Of a DNA stretch of 64,000 bases, positions 8,151 to 16,336 are shown piece by piece. The DNA is from Deefgea piscis (GTDB lineage: Bacteria > Pseudomonadota > Gammaproteobacteria > Burkholderiales > Chitinibacteraceae): the NCBI RefSeq assembly GCF_019665785.1, contig NZ_CP081149.1:2542001-2606000 (forward strand). Reading direction: 5' to 3'. The notes beneath the pieces are model-generated. The model was given only the letters and a program-made list of their open reading frames with translations, did not search any database and was not told the DNA's origin. Positions within the stretch are counted from its first letter, which is position 1. Every line of letters begins with the position of its first letter. Both the position numbers and the translations under genes were made by a program.

Positions 8151-8669
8151 ATGAACATGGGAAAACGTATCGCCTTACGCCTTACTGAACTCAACTGGGA
8201 TCAAGTTGAGCTATGTAATCGCGTCGAAGGTTTAGAACCGCAAGCCTTATCTGCCGTGATAAAGCGAGATAGCGGCCGCAGTAAATTTGCAGCAGGTATT
8301 GCCCAAGCGATGGGCGTAGACCTGAATTGGCTAATGACTGGTGAAGGGAAAAAAGAAACAACAGGGCAAACGACCAACAATTACCCGCGTGAAATTGAAG
8401 TGATCGTCTCTGCTGCCATGCATGCCTACAATTCAGGCGCACTATCAACCGAAATGGCAGAGGCTCATGCTGGATTATTTCGAGCGCTCGTCTCTTCAAG
8501 CACGTCACGCAAGGTCAGCACAACCAGCAACGACATCAGCGCCGCCACCCTGATGCAAATCGCAACGGCCACAGATCAAAAGACGGAATCGGACAAACTG
8601 TATATAGATAACTCGCCAAAGCGCGCCAAAGCCGAGGCCGCAGCGTCAGAGCACAAGAAAAAAGCCTGA
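8151..8669 (+). CDS. Prophage 1 repressor, HTH only (no S24 domain)
   Basis: 172 residues from ATG at 8151 (ATG at 8157 is possible). An N-terminal HTH of CI type (about residues 3-66, MGKRIALRLTELNWDQVELCNRV ... WLMTGEG with spacing intact) is followed by a helical, then Ser/Thr- and Lys-rich tail. No S24 peptidase motif (Ser-Lys dyad) is present, so RecA-stimulated self-cleavage is not expected. It faces the Cro-like gene across three operators. It begins the rightward transcript that runs into the accessory block. Confidence 0.82.
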   Translation: MNMGKRIALRLTELNWDQVELCNRVEGLEPQALSAVIKRDSGRSKFAAGIAQAMGVDLNWLMTGEGKKETTGQTTNNYPREIEVIVSAAMHAYNSGALSTEMAEAHAGLFRALVSSSTSRKVSTTSNDISAATLMQIATATDQKTESDKLYIDNSPKRAKAEAAASEHKKKA

Positions 8670-8690
8670 TTTTTTTGACCGATTAGATCA

Positions 8691-9098
8691 ATGACATCGC
8701 CAGCTCGTGTCGTACATCATGCCGGCATGACAGGAAACGACATCCGATTGCTACACATTCGCCGATTAATTGCACGCTATGAGACAGCAGGCGAGTTCAG
8801 TATTGCAGTTGGGATCCCGCAAGAAACCCTCTCACGCTGCATCGGAAAAACACCGTCTCGCCCCATTAGCGACGACATCTGCGACAGAATTGAAGCGGCG
8901 TTAAAATTACCATCTGGCCGTTTGTCTGATTTTTTCGCTCTTTTTGACGTTGAGCGTCAAATATCCCCCTCTGACGTTGCAAAGCTTACAGCCGCACAAG
9001 GTAAGCTTGTCACAACTTTGATACATTCACCGCCTCCTGACGAAGCCGCGGTTTTGCTTACCCAATTAGTCGCGCAGTTTCGATTAGGAAGCCGATGA
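8691..9098 (+). CDS. Second HTH regulator in the immunity region
   Basis: Up to 135 residues; ATG at 8727 (MTGNDIRLLHIRRLIARY) is an alternative start, neither with a clear ribosome site. Residues about 20-70 form an HTH (IRRLIARYETAGEFSIAVGIPQETLSRCIG) followed by a helical C-terminus. It lies 21 bp after the repressor on the same strand. It may modulate the repressor or regulate the accessory genes downstream. Confidence 0.68.
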   Translation: MTSPARVVHHAGMTGNDIRLLHIRRLIARYETAGEFSIAVGIPQETLSRCIGKTPSRPISDDICDRIEAALKLPSGRLSDFFALFDVERQISPSDVAKLTAAQGKLVTTLIHSPPPDEAAVLLTQLVAQFRLGSR

Positions 9099-9117
9099 AT
9101 ATGATCAAGGTTTTTCC

Positions 9118-9873
9118 GTGTTTGTTTTACGCCCAGAGCACTTTGCCGGTTGTATCGGCCCACTAAGCAACGGCTTTGCCGTTGCTAAAATAATCGACCC
9201 GTTTTGCCACGACATTGAACACGAAGTGCATATTAAAGTTGCACCGGTCAGTAGTCGCGCCCATATCCACTGTTGGCTGCGTTGGCTACTGGCTGGCGGA
9301 TTAGGTATTCCCCAGCCCGGTGAAGCATGGTTCATGGTCATCGACGCCGATGACGCCGCCACGTTACATCCAGACAAAACATGGATTACTGGCAAACTTT
9401 ATGTCGCCATAGCATTTAGTGCGCCAAGCGGCGGTGAAGCCCCGCCCGTTCGCTACGATGACATTCCAATCTCACAGCTTGACGATATAAAACGCTGGCC
9501 AGCGATTTACGATCTAATTGCCCTCGATCTATGGGGTGCACGCAGCGCATCACAGTATGCCAACTGGTGGGAATTAAGCCGAGGCCAATACCTGCACTTC
9601 GACGGTAGCGATTGGCTTGGTGGTGAATATTGCACGGACTATCATTCGCTACTCTGTAAGCATCAGTCACTCGCAGAGCTAATCGTCACTGATGACATCA
9701 CTCGAGCTCGCGTCCAGCGCGCAGCTAAACGCCATCGTCTCGCCCTCTCGTCGGCCAGTCCAGAGATTATCAAGTGGGTGACGCTAGTTGTTAATGAAGA
9801 TGTAGGACATGACATCTACGATACATTGCAAAGCCGAATCAACTTAAGAGGCACTGCGTATGCCTTCAATTAA
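9118..9873 (+). CDS. Unknown accessory protein, faintly HipA-like
   Basis: 251 residues. Segments resemble the order of elements in HipA_2-type kinase-like proteins: a strand with EVHIKV, a helix W..RWLLAGGLGIPQP, DLIALDLWGARS, then YLHFDGSDWLGG. The usual catalytic Asp-rich signature is not evident (ANWW replaces the expected N.DR), so any kinase activity is doubtful. It overlaps the next gene by 14 bp, so the two are translationally linked. I do not recognise a firm family; the kinase suggestion is inference. Confidence 0.6.
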   Translation: MFVLRPEHFAGCIGPLSNGFAVAKIIDPFCHDIEHEVHIKVAPVSSRAHIHCWLRWLLAGGLGIPQPGEAWFMVIDADDAATLHPDKTWITGKLYVAIAFSAPSGGEAPPVRYDDIPISQLDDIKRWPAIYDLIALDLWGARSASQYANWWELSRGQYLHFDGSDWLGGEYCTDYHSLLCKHQSLAELIVTDDITRARVQRAAKRHRLALSSASPEIIKWVTLVVNEDVGHDIYDTLQSRINLRGTAYAFN

Positions 9874-10675
9874 TGACGATGCGATCAACAGACTGCTAGC
9901 CGAGTCATATCGCACGGTACCGCAGTTGCCGCAGCAAATCACAGCGATGCAGGCCGTCGTCAATTTATGCGGTGCTGGCGTTGGATCAGAAATGGGCGCC
10001 ATCGGCGCAATTTTACAATTCGATGATTCGCACCATCGCAAAACACAAATGATGCTTGTGCCCACCGAGCGCATTATTGCCAATTTGGCACCCAATTTTA
10101 GCGAGCAAACATTAGTTCTGTGGTCGCGTGCTTTAAATGAACTGCATCTACGCTACGACAATTCACAGATGAGTATGAATGACGGATTGCCCTGCTCGCC
10201 AACGCCCGATCTCATTCAATTCCATTGGCTAGGCCAAGCAAAGGGATTTAAACCCAGCCAGATGCTAGAAAGCTGGTTCAATACTCGTTGCGGATTTCAC
10301 TTGCTAGCCAGCAAAACCAAAGCCAAGGGCGGCGACGGCAACAACCCAGCGCTACCGACCTCGCAGTTAATCCAAGTTTTGCGCAAACGGCTCAGCGGCA
10401 TGGAGTTGATCGAAAATAATGAGCACTGGCACTTGTGGCGCGGCAATGGCCGCTCTGTTGCGCTTTTGCACGTAAACCCGCATGAGTGCAGCAAAGAACA
10501 AATCAGCAACGCCGCAGGCATACTTTGCCAAATTGCCCCCGACGATAACAAAACGATCTGTGTGGTATGCGATGATGCCGAAACCATTAAAGCCGCAGAC
10601 CGATTCATCGAGCAGCTAAAGATAATGGCTGTTGAATTAGAAGCATCCGACAATCCCGCCGACTTAATGCTGTAA
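9860..10675 (+). CDS. Unknown accessory protein, partner of the 9118 gene
   Basis: 271 residues, soluble, start ATG at 9860 inside the end of the previous gene. No recognised domain. The middle contains PTSQLIQVLRKRLSGMELIENNEHWHLW, and the end contains a possible alpha/beta segment (KTICVVCDDAETIKAADRFIEQL). The paired layout within a lysogenic-side accessory block suggests a two-gene moron of defence or superinfection-exclusion type, which is inference. Confidence 0.6.
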   Translation: MPSINDDAINRLLAESYRTVPQLPQQITAMQAVVNLCGAGVGSEMGAIGAILQFDDSHHRKTQMMLVPTERIIANLAPNFSEQTLVLWSRALNELHLRYDNSQMSMNDGLPCSPTPDLIQFHWLGQAKGFKPSQMLESWFNTRCGFHLLASKTKAKGGDGNNPALPTSQLIQVLRKRLSGMELIENNEHWHLWRGNGRSVALLHVNPHECSKEQISNAAGILCQIAPDDNKTICVVCDDAETIKAADRFIEQLKIMAVELEASDNPADLML

Positions 10676-10858
10676 GCTCGCAAGCATTACACATCAACAG
10701 ATGCTCAAATCAAAAAAACAAACAATAAATCCATAGTGGCAAAACTGGCGAAAACCCGTGATCTGATTTACAAAATTACTTTATGTATGTATACATCAAG
10801 CAACGTGCTCAATACATACAATAAACGCAAGCCGTAATCGCAAGAAGATGCCTATTAT
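10676..10858. promoter_or_regulatory. A+T-rich spacer with a 10-bp palindrome
   Basis: 183 bp without a gene before the helical-repeat/HEPN pair. It contains the palindrome ATGTATACAT at 10787-10796 and a related half site ATACATAC at 10812-10819. This may be the promoter/operator region of the accessory pair; no clear -35/-10 pair stands out. Confidence 0.35.
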
Positions 10859-11671
10859 TTGGCACCACCCACACCAGTAAAAAAATATATGAAGCCAAAC
10901 AAGCAGCCCGTCACAAATTCACTTTTGGATCAAATTGACGCTTTATTTTCCAATGGACAACGCCTCTCATCTAGCGACATTCGCGTGCCCAGAGCAAGGG
11001 CCGAAATCAAAAAACTAACTCAGTCATCCGATATGAGGCTGCGAGCAGATGGCTACATGCTTGAAACAGGGTTGAATTTGTTAATCGGCAACGACGTCCT
11101 AGCTAAAGAACTAGCGCATAAAGCGCTAACAGCATCTTTCCATTCAAAAACAATTGCAATCCAGTTGGCGCAATTTTTTTGTAAAGCTGCTATGTTTGAA
11201 GACGCACTAGATATAACCAACGAGTACTTGCATACAGCTGATCCAGAATACTTATCTTGGCAAGCACAACTTAGCCACGTACTGCTCCTAACAAACACAG
11301 CCCAAAAGGTAGTGGAGATGAATAGAAAATTAGGGAGCCCGGACATGCCAAAAGAATTTGCGGAGTTGCTAGGAAAAATTACGCGCACAATTGAAGATTG
11401 GAATTTAAATCCTGAACAAATGCAGCAAATGGTCGCATTGGCTTTTAGCATTGCTAAGCAAGACAATAAACTGCTCAATACTACGCCAGCGCTGCAGCTA
11501 GATAAAAATCAAGACCTACTTTGGTACCACATACCGGTGCAAGCATCACCAGCAGCAACCAGAAAATTAAACAATCAATTCATTGATTCGCTTTTCGAAA
11601 CGATGCCAGATGCTCCAATAGAAAACTTTCATGTTTCATTCGTAACGGAAGACAAACATGGACCACAATAA
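10859..11671 (+). CDS. Helical-repeat (TPR-like) protein paired with HEPN
   Basis: Up to 270 residues from TTG at 10859; ATG at 10889 gives 260. Almost entirely helical, with repeated amphipathic pairs (about residues 60-170: AKELAHKALTASFHSKTIAIQLAQFF..., FEDALDITNEYLHT) that look like degenerate TPRs. The last 14 bp overlap the HEPN gene. Codon use is A+T-richer (AAA, AAT, AGA, ATA) than the phage early genes, which points to transfer. It is likely a partner or antitoxin/sensor for the HEPN protein. Confidence 0.62.
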   Translation: MAPPTPVKKYMKPNKQPVTNSLLDQIDALFSNGQRLSSSDIRVPRARAEIKKLTQSSDMRLRADGYMLETGLNLLIGNDVLAKELAHKALTASFHSKTIAIQLAQFFCKAAMFEDALDITNEYLHTADPEYLSWQAQLSHVLLLTNTAQKVVEMNRKLGSPDMPKEFAELLGKITRTIEDWNLNPEQMQQMVALAFSIAKQDNKLLNTTPALQLDKNQDLLWYHIPVQASPAATRKLNNQFIDSLFETMPDAPIENFHVSFVTEDKHGPQ

Positions 11672-12074
11672 CCTCATTGCGTGGGCAGAGACAGCTCTTC
11701 AAAATATAGTAAATAACCCCGTTCAAGGTGATTTAGCAGAGTCAACATACAGAGCAGTGGGTAGTCGCGCTTATTATGCAATATTCCATGCAAGTCAAAG
11801 CCTATGCAATCGACTATTGTTACCACCATCTGCAAAAGATGATTCAATCAAAGGCTCACATGAAAAGCTCTATCAACGCATGATTGAGTGCACCAGCACT
11901 CGGCATACGTCTCACGTAACAATAAGAAAATTGGCTTATCGTGCACGGGGCGATCAAAAAATGACAAGAGTCCACGCTGACTATAATTTCACTGACGAAT
12001 TTACATTAGCACAAGCTAGCGACATCCTAAATGAAGCAAAAACAATGATTGCAGAAGCTGACAAGATTACCTAA
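11658..12074 (+). CDS. HEPN-domain protein
   Basis: 138 residues, ATG at 11658 preceded by GGAAG. It shows the HEPN pattern: a central helix with RAYYAIFHASQSL (about 37-49) and a C-terminal RVHADYN...A.DILNEAKTMI (104-130). The canonical R-x4-6-H nuclease motif is not clean (R104-V-H106, R97-x8-H106), so RNase activity is uncertain. HEPN proteins are common toxins and defence effectors. The 14-bp overlap with the helical-repeat gene suggests a stoichiometric pair. A terminator follows 18 bp after the stop. Confidence 0.7.
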   Translation: MDHNNLIAWAETALQNIVNNPVQGDLAESTYRAVGSRAYYAIFHASQSLCNRLLLPPSAKDDSIKGSHEKLYQRMIECTSTRHTSHVTIRKLAYRARGDQKMTRVHADYNFTDEFTLAQASDILNEAKTMIAEADKIT

Positions 12075-12092
12075 ATACCAAAAGCAATACCC

Positions 12093-12117
12093 AACCCGCC
12101 TCGGCGGGTTTTCTTTT
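12093..12117 (+). terminator. Rightward terminator after the HEPN gene
   Basis: AACCCGCC (12093-12100), two-base loop, GGCGGGTT (12103-12110), then TTCTTTT. It separates the HEPN pair from the nuclease gene. Confidence 0.88.
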
Positions 12118-12191
12118 GCATGCCATTCCTGTAAATTTCAAGACACTTACCAATTAATTTACCTAAACCAAAAAACAAAGAGAAAACACTT

Positions 12192-13979
12192 ATGGAACCC
12201 TTATTACTAATCCCACTTATTGTTTTACTTTTTCTATACATTAAAGAAAAAAAATCCCACCAAACAAACATAAAACTCGCCAAATTAAGAGAGGATGAAT
12301 TAAAGTCGCTACAAGAACTGGCTATCAAAGAAGCTGAATCAAAAAATAAAATACTAAACGCAGAGAATGATGGTCTTAAGTCAAATATCGAGAAACTTAG
12401 TAAATACCAATCCATCGCTGACATCGACGAAGAAATAAAAAAGAAAATAACTGAATCGCAAACAATCATCGACAGAAACAAAACGCATGCACAAGACATT
12501 GTAAATAGCGCTAAATCAGCAGCAGAAAGCACCATTCAAAATGCAAACATCAACGCTGCAGAACTTAGAAACAAAGCAAACTCACTACTTATCAGTGCGC
12601 GTACCGAATCAGAAACCATAGCCAATTCGGCAAAAGCAAACGCAGAACAAATACTAAAAACCGCTAGAACCAACGCAGCCGAACTTCGCAACAAAGCAGA
12701 CCAAGCGCTTAACGCTGCCAATAGCCAAGCAGCAGAAATCACACAAAGAGCGCAAAACAACGCGACAAGCATCGCTGGCGACGCTTATACAGCACTAGAG
12801 CGAAGCAAAGAAATCCAAGCCACTGTCACCGCTATGGAAAATGTAATAAAAGGCTACGGCATCAAATACCTCAAACCCACACAAAGCCTACTTGATGATT
12901 TAGCTGATGGATTTAGCCATACTGACGCAGGATTGCAGCTAACCGCAGCCAGAAAAAACAGCAAATTACTCACCGAGACGGGCAAGGCTGCCGTGTGTGA
13001 CTATGTCGAAGTCAATCGAAGCCAAACGGCAATTGCATTCGTAACCGATGCATTTAACGGCAAAGTAGATTCAATTTTAGCCACCATCAAAGCAGAAAAC
13101 ATCGGAAAACTAGAGCAGCAAATTCATGACGCATATAGTCTAGTGAATCATCTAGGCAAAGCATTCAGAGACGCCCGAATTACACCCGCCTATCTAGAGT
13201 CTCGATTACAAGAACTTAAATTAGCCGCCACAGTAGTAGCATTGCGCGATCAAGAGCGTGAAGAACAACGCCAAATCAAAGAACAAATCCGCGAAGAAGA
13301 AAAAGCCCGTCGCGAATATGAGCGCGCAATTAAAGATGCAGCCAAAGAAGAAGAAAATATTCGCAAGGCCATGGAAAAAACAGCAACACAAATTGCCAAG
13401 GCCACCGATGAACAACGCACTGAATTCGAACTTAAATTGGCAGAGTTACAAGAAAAACTCACCGAGGCAGAAGCTAAAAATCAACGCGCACTCTCAATGG
13501 CACAACAAACCCGTGCTGGACACGTTTATGTCATTTCAAATATTGGTTCATTTGGCGAAACCGTATTCAAAATCGGCATGACGCGTCGACTAGAGCCGAT
13601 GGACCGCGTCAAAGAATTAGGCGACGCCTCCGTACCTTTTACTTTTGATGTTCATGCCATGATGTATAGCGACGACGCCCCAGGTCTTGAGCGTGAGCTA
13701 CATCGCCGCTTCAACCTACAGCGTATGAATATGGTTAATTTCCGTAAGGAGTTTTTCTGTGTCGATTTACAACAGATCAAAAACAGCATTACTGAACTTA
13801 CCGGAGGTGATTTACTCAAAGAAGCGCCTCACTTCACCCTAACCGCTGCCGCGCATGAATACCACGAAACTCAGGCGATCAAGCACATGAACCAAGAAGA
13901 GCGTAATCAACATCTAGCACGGCTTCTAAACTTAGAGGCGCTTACGCCACTTGAAGAACTCAGCGAAGAAATTGAATAG
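12192..13979 (+). CDS. Membrane-anchored DUF4041 + GIY-YIG nuclease (SNIPE-like anti-phage protein)
   Basis: 595 residues. Residues about 3-17 form a single N-terminal transmembrane helix (LLLIPLIVLLFLYI). A long coiled coil with Ala-rich heptads (about 20-200) follows, then a DUF4041-type domain (about 200-330), a second charged coiled coil (about 345-435), and a C-terminal Mug113/T5orf172-type GIY-YIG domain (HVYVISNIG at about 443, KIGMTRR, ERELHRRF at about 500). This order matches DUF4041 proteins, including the phage-defence nuclease SNIPE, which cuts phage DNA at the inner membrane during injection. Terminators on both sides make it a self-contained moron. Domain calls are confident; anti-phage function is by family. 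Confidence 0.88.
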   Translation: MEPLLLIPLIVLLFLYIKEKKSHQTNIKLAKLREDELKSLQELAIKEAESKNKILNAENDGLKSNIEKLSKYQSIADIDEEIKKKITESQTIIDRNKTHAQDIVNSAKSAAESTIQNANINAAELRNKANSLLISARTESETIANSAKANAEQILKTARTNAAELRNKADQALNAANSQAAEITQRAQNNATSIAGDAYTALERSKEIQATVTAMENVIKGYGIKYLKPTQSLLDDLADGFSHTDAGLQLTAARKNSKLLTETGKAAVCDYVEVNRSQTAIAFVTDAFNGKVDSILATIKAENIGKLEQQIHDAYSLVNHLGKAFRDARITPAYLESRLQELKLAATVVALRDQEREEQRQIKEQIREEEKARREYERAIKDAAKEEENIRKAMEKTATQIAKATDEQRTEFELKLAELQEKLTEAEAKNQRALSMAQQTRAGHVYVISNIGSFGETVFKIGMTRRLEPMDRVKELGDASVPFTFDVHAMMYSDDAPGLERELHRRFNLQRMNMVNFRKEFFCVDLQQIKNSITELTGGDLLKEAPHFTLTAAAHEYHETQAIKHMNQEERNQHLARLLNLEALTPLEELSEEIE

Positions 13980-13998
13980 TAAAGAAACAACCAATTTG

Positions 13999-14022
13999 AA
14001 CCGCCTTAGGGCGGTTTTTTTT
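13999..14022 (+). terminator. Rightward terminator after the nuclease gene
   Basis: AACCGCC, TTA-G loop, GGCGGTT, then eight T. It closes the accessory block just before the second operator cluster. Confidence 0.88.
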
Positions 14023-14031
14023 CGTCCCAAA

Positions 14032-14098
14032 ATCAACAATGCCAAATATTGTTGATTTTTAATCAACTTATGTTGACTAACAATCAACAATTGTTTAT
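14032..14098. promoter_or_regulatory. Second operator cluster with the repressor consensus
   Basis: Half sites ATCAAC and GTTGAT occur as a split pair at 14032-14056, as ATCAAC-TTAT-GTTGAC at 14062-14077, and as ATCAAC-AATT-GTTTAT (imperfect) at 14083-14098. The motif is the same as at 8081-8140, so one repressor probably controls both promoters, like OL and OR. Confidence 0.85.
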
Positions 14099-14101
14099 CT
14101 T
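14073..14101 (+). promoter_or_regulatory. Rightward early promoter
   Basis: TTGACT (14073-14078), 17 bp, TATCTT (14096-14101). The -35 and spacer lie within operators two and three, matching the architecture of the leftward promoter. Confidence 0.62.
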
Positions 14102-14115
14102 TAACACATCACCCC

Positions 14116-14175
14116 AGCGCAGCGGTGCTGATGTGGGTGTTCAGCCAGTACCAAATTCCCCCGCTGCGCTTTTTT
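14116..14175 (+). terminator. Leader terminator/attenuator ahead of the early operon
   Basis: AGCGCAGCGG (14116-14125) and CCGCTGCGCT (14161-14170) are a perfect 10-bp inverted repeat with a 35-nt loop, followed by six T. It lies between the predicted start of transcription (about 14108) and the first gene at 14187, so it could be a regulated attenuator. Confidence 0.62.
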
Positions 14176-14186
14176 GGATGCCCACT

Positions 14187-14561
14187 ATGCGTTCAGCAAC
14201 AGACACCCTACGCGACATTGCCGGCGGCGAGCTGGTCGAGGATCTCGGCGAAGTCATCCGCGAGCTAAACACAGCTATCTCCCTCGTCGACAACGGCAAA
14301 GGCGGCAGCATCACCGTAAAAATCAATATCAAACCCGCAGGCCGTCAATCTGGCGCGATGCGTGTGGGTTATGACATCAAGCTCAGCAAACCAAACCAAC
14401 CACGCCGCGAATCGATCATGTTTGGTACGCCAGAAGGCGACCTACTCGCCACCGATCCAACCCAACGCCAGCTCGACCTACGCGACATCAACGCCACCAG
14501 CCCGACCACGGTGCGCGATGTGAACACCACCCCAATCACCCTTAAACAAGTCACCGCCTAA
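14187..14561 (+). CDS. Conserved early phage protein, unknown function
   Basis: 124 residues from ATG at 14187, chosen because the homologue at 52175-52549 begins at the same residue (MR.ATDTLRDIAGGELVEDLGE); ATG at 14178 is possible. No strong Shine-Dalgarno. The two proteins are near-identical in the first 30 residues and around RRESIMFGTPEGD.LATDPTQRQLDLRDINATSPTTVRD. It always precedes the DUF2303 gene, so the two may act together. Confidence 0.8.
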   Translation: MRSATDTLRDIAGGELVEDLGEVIRELNTAISLVDNGKGGSITVKINIKPAGRQSGAMRVGYDIKLSKPNQPRRESIMFGTPEGDLLATDPTQRQLDLRDINATSPTTVRDVNTTPITLKQVTA

Positions 14562-14575
14562 TCCGAGGAAAAACC

Positions 14576-15478
14576 ATGCCAGCAGAACAAATCGAAGCCG
14601 AACTCGTCAGCCAACCCAGCGCTGTTGCACAAATCTTAAAAGCCGCCCAAAAGCCGTTTCAAGAAAACGTTGAATTAGAGGCTTATCGTGAAGGGTATCG
14701 CCCTGTAGTCTTTATCCCTAATGGCTACAAAGCCGAATACCCCGACTTTGAAAAGCACCTAGACACCCCGCTACGCAAAACAGGCACCGTGCGCTTAGAT
14801 GATGCCGAATCATTCGTTTGGTACTTGAAAGAACACGGCCAAGCCAACCGCACCCGCACCTATCTACAAGCCGATTACGCCGCAGGCAAAGTCAGCTTCA
14901 CCGCGCTACTCAACGACCACCAAGGCGGCTACACCGAGCAAAACTGGCGCGACCATAAAGCCCTATTTACCCCGGCTAATTCCGTGGAGTGGAATACGTG
15001 GACAAAGAACAATCGCGAACCAATGATGCAAACCGAGTTCGCCACCTTCCTCGAAGACAACCTCGCGAATATTTGCGTCATCGAAGGTTTACCGACCGCC
15101 ACCGACATGATGGAAATGGTGCTCAACTTTGAAGCCACCAACGAAAAACGCTTCAAATCCGCCGCGCGCCTGCAATCTGGCGGCATCAACTTTGAATACA
15201 TCGACCAAGAAGACTCCGTCACCAGTAGCAAGATGAAAGTGTTCGAGCGCTTCGCGATTGCGATACCGGTATTTGTCCAGCCGATTGCCGCCACAGACGC
15301 CATCGTCGGCTACCGCATCGATTGCCGCCTGAAATACCGGATTAAGAGCGGTGCATTGCTGTTGTGGTTTGAACTGGTACGCGAAGACAAAGTGTTAGAG
15401 GCCGCCGCCAAAGACATCGTCGCGCAAATCCAAAACGACAGCGGTTTCCCACTGATTGCCGGTAACCCATTCGCCTAA
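14576..15478 (+). CDS. DUF2303 family protein (YfdQ-like)
   Basis: 300 residues covering the whole DUF2303 family length. The core has YLKEHG (about 84), FTALLNDHQGGYTEQNWRDHKA and FELVREDKVLEAA. The paralogue in prophage 2 (52780-53661) is about three-quarters identical by eye, far more similar than the repressors. The family is common in early operons of temperate phages; its function is not established. It follows the 124-residue gene by 14 bp. Confidence 0.88.
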   Translation: MPAEQIEAELVSQPSAVAQILKAAQKPFQENVELEAYREGYRPVVFIPNGYKAEYPDFEKHLDTPLRKTGTVRLDDAESFVWYLKEHGQANRTRTYLQADYAAGKVSFTALLNDHQGGYTEQNWRDHKALFTPANSVEWNTWTKNNREPMMQTEFATFLEDNLANICVIEGLPTATDMMEMVLNFEATNEKRFKSAARLQSGGINFEYIDQEDSVTSSKMKVFERFAIAIPVFVQPIAATDAIVGYRIDCRLKYRIKSGALLLWFELVREDKVLEAAAKDIVAQIQNDSGFPLIAGNPFA

Positions 15479-15554
15479 GCATTCCCAGCGTCCAGCCGTT
15501 TGAATCAGCACCTACAGACGGCTTGGCGATGTGAATCAAAACAAGGACAGCATC

Positions 15555-15695
15555 ATGCATACGCTCACAGTTGAATTAATCGACAGCACTGAAGACTTTT
15601 TTGTTTTGCGCACTTGGCGGCTACGCGGATGGCGCATTACCCACAAAACGGGTGATCGCTATCAAGCCACCCAAACCATCAAGGTGGCAGCATGA
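15555..15695 (+). CDS. Small phage protein, unknown
   Basis: 46 residues (MHTLTVELIDSTEDFFVLRTW...) from ATG at 15555 with AAGGACAG upstream. The stop overlaps the dNMP kinase start as ATGA. Basic C-terminal half; no domain recognised. Confidence 0.6.
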   Translation: MHTLTVELIDSTEDFFVLRTWRLRGWRITHKTGDRYQATQTIKVAA

Positions 15696-16336
15696 AACCT
15701 CAAATCATCATTGGCCTTACGGGCAAAGCAGGCGCAGGCAAAGACACTGTTGCCGATTACCTCGTGACGCAAAAATTCACCAAAATCGCTTACGCTGATC
15801 GTCTCCGTGACGACGTGTGCTTTGCCTGGGGCATCGCGCCCGAGCTACTCACCGAGCGCAGCACCAAAGAAATACCCCAAACCGCGCTCGCGATATCGGG
15901 CTGTCAAGACAGCCGCTTCTTGCAACACATTTTGATCGTGCTAGCCGGTGATGATCGCTCGCAATGGGAAATCGAAGCCCGCATGCCGCGAGCACCGCGT
16001 TGGATTATGCAGCGTTGGGGCGACTACCGCCGCGCCCTATTTGGTGCCGACTATTTCTTGATCGAGCTCGCCAACAGAATCGCCGAAATCGACGGCCACA
16101 TCGTGGTCTCTGACGTGCGCTTTGATAACGAAGCCCAACAGCTGAATCAATTAGGTGCATGGCTATGGCAAATCCAACGCCCCAACCTCACCGCCGTAAC
16201 CCAACACGCCAGCGAACAAGGCATCAAATCAGACTGGATTGACTGCGACATCAACAACCACGGCACCATCGACGACCTAATCGAAAACACCGCAGATAAA
16301 TTGACACTGGCGATTTTTGGGGAGAAAGCAGCATGA
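15692..16336 (+). CDS. Deoxynucleoside monophosphate kinase
   Basis: 214 residues, T4 gp1-like dNMP kinase. The N-terminal Walker A GKAGAGKDT spans residues 11-19, and IAYADRLRDDV and VVSDVRFDNEAQ resemble the substrate-binding segments. It phosphorylates dNMPs to dNDPs, enlarging nucleotide supply for phage replication. It is coupled to the genes on both sides by 4-bp overlaps. No counterpart is visible in prophage 2. Confidence 0.87.
   Translation: MKPQIIIGLTGKAGAGKDTVADYLVTQKFTKIAYADRLRDDVCFAWGIAPELLTERSTKEIPQTALAISGCQDSRFLQHILIVLAGDDRSQWEIEARMPRAPRWIMQRWGDYRRALFGADYFLIELANRIAEIDGHIVVSDVRFDNEAQQLNQLGAWLWQIQRPNLTAVTQHASEQGIKSDWIDCDINNHGTIDDLIENTADKLTLAIFGEKAA

Noticed and set aside
12071..12535. 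Leftward 154-codon frame opposite the DUF4041 nuclease gene
   Set aside because: Low-complexity Ser/Phe/Leu translation typical of the antisense of an A-rich coiled-coil gene.
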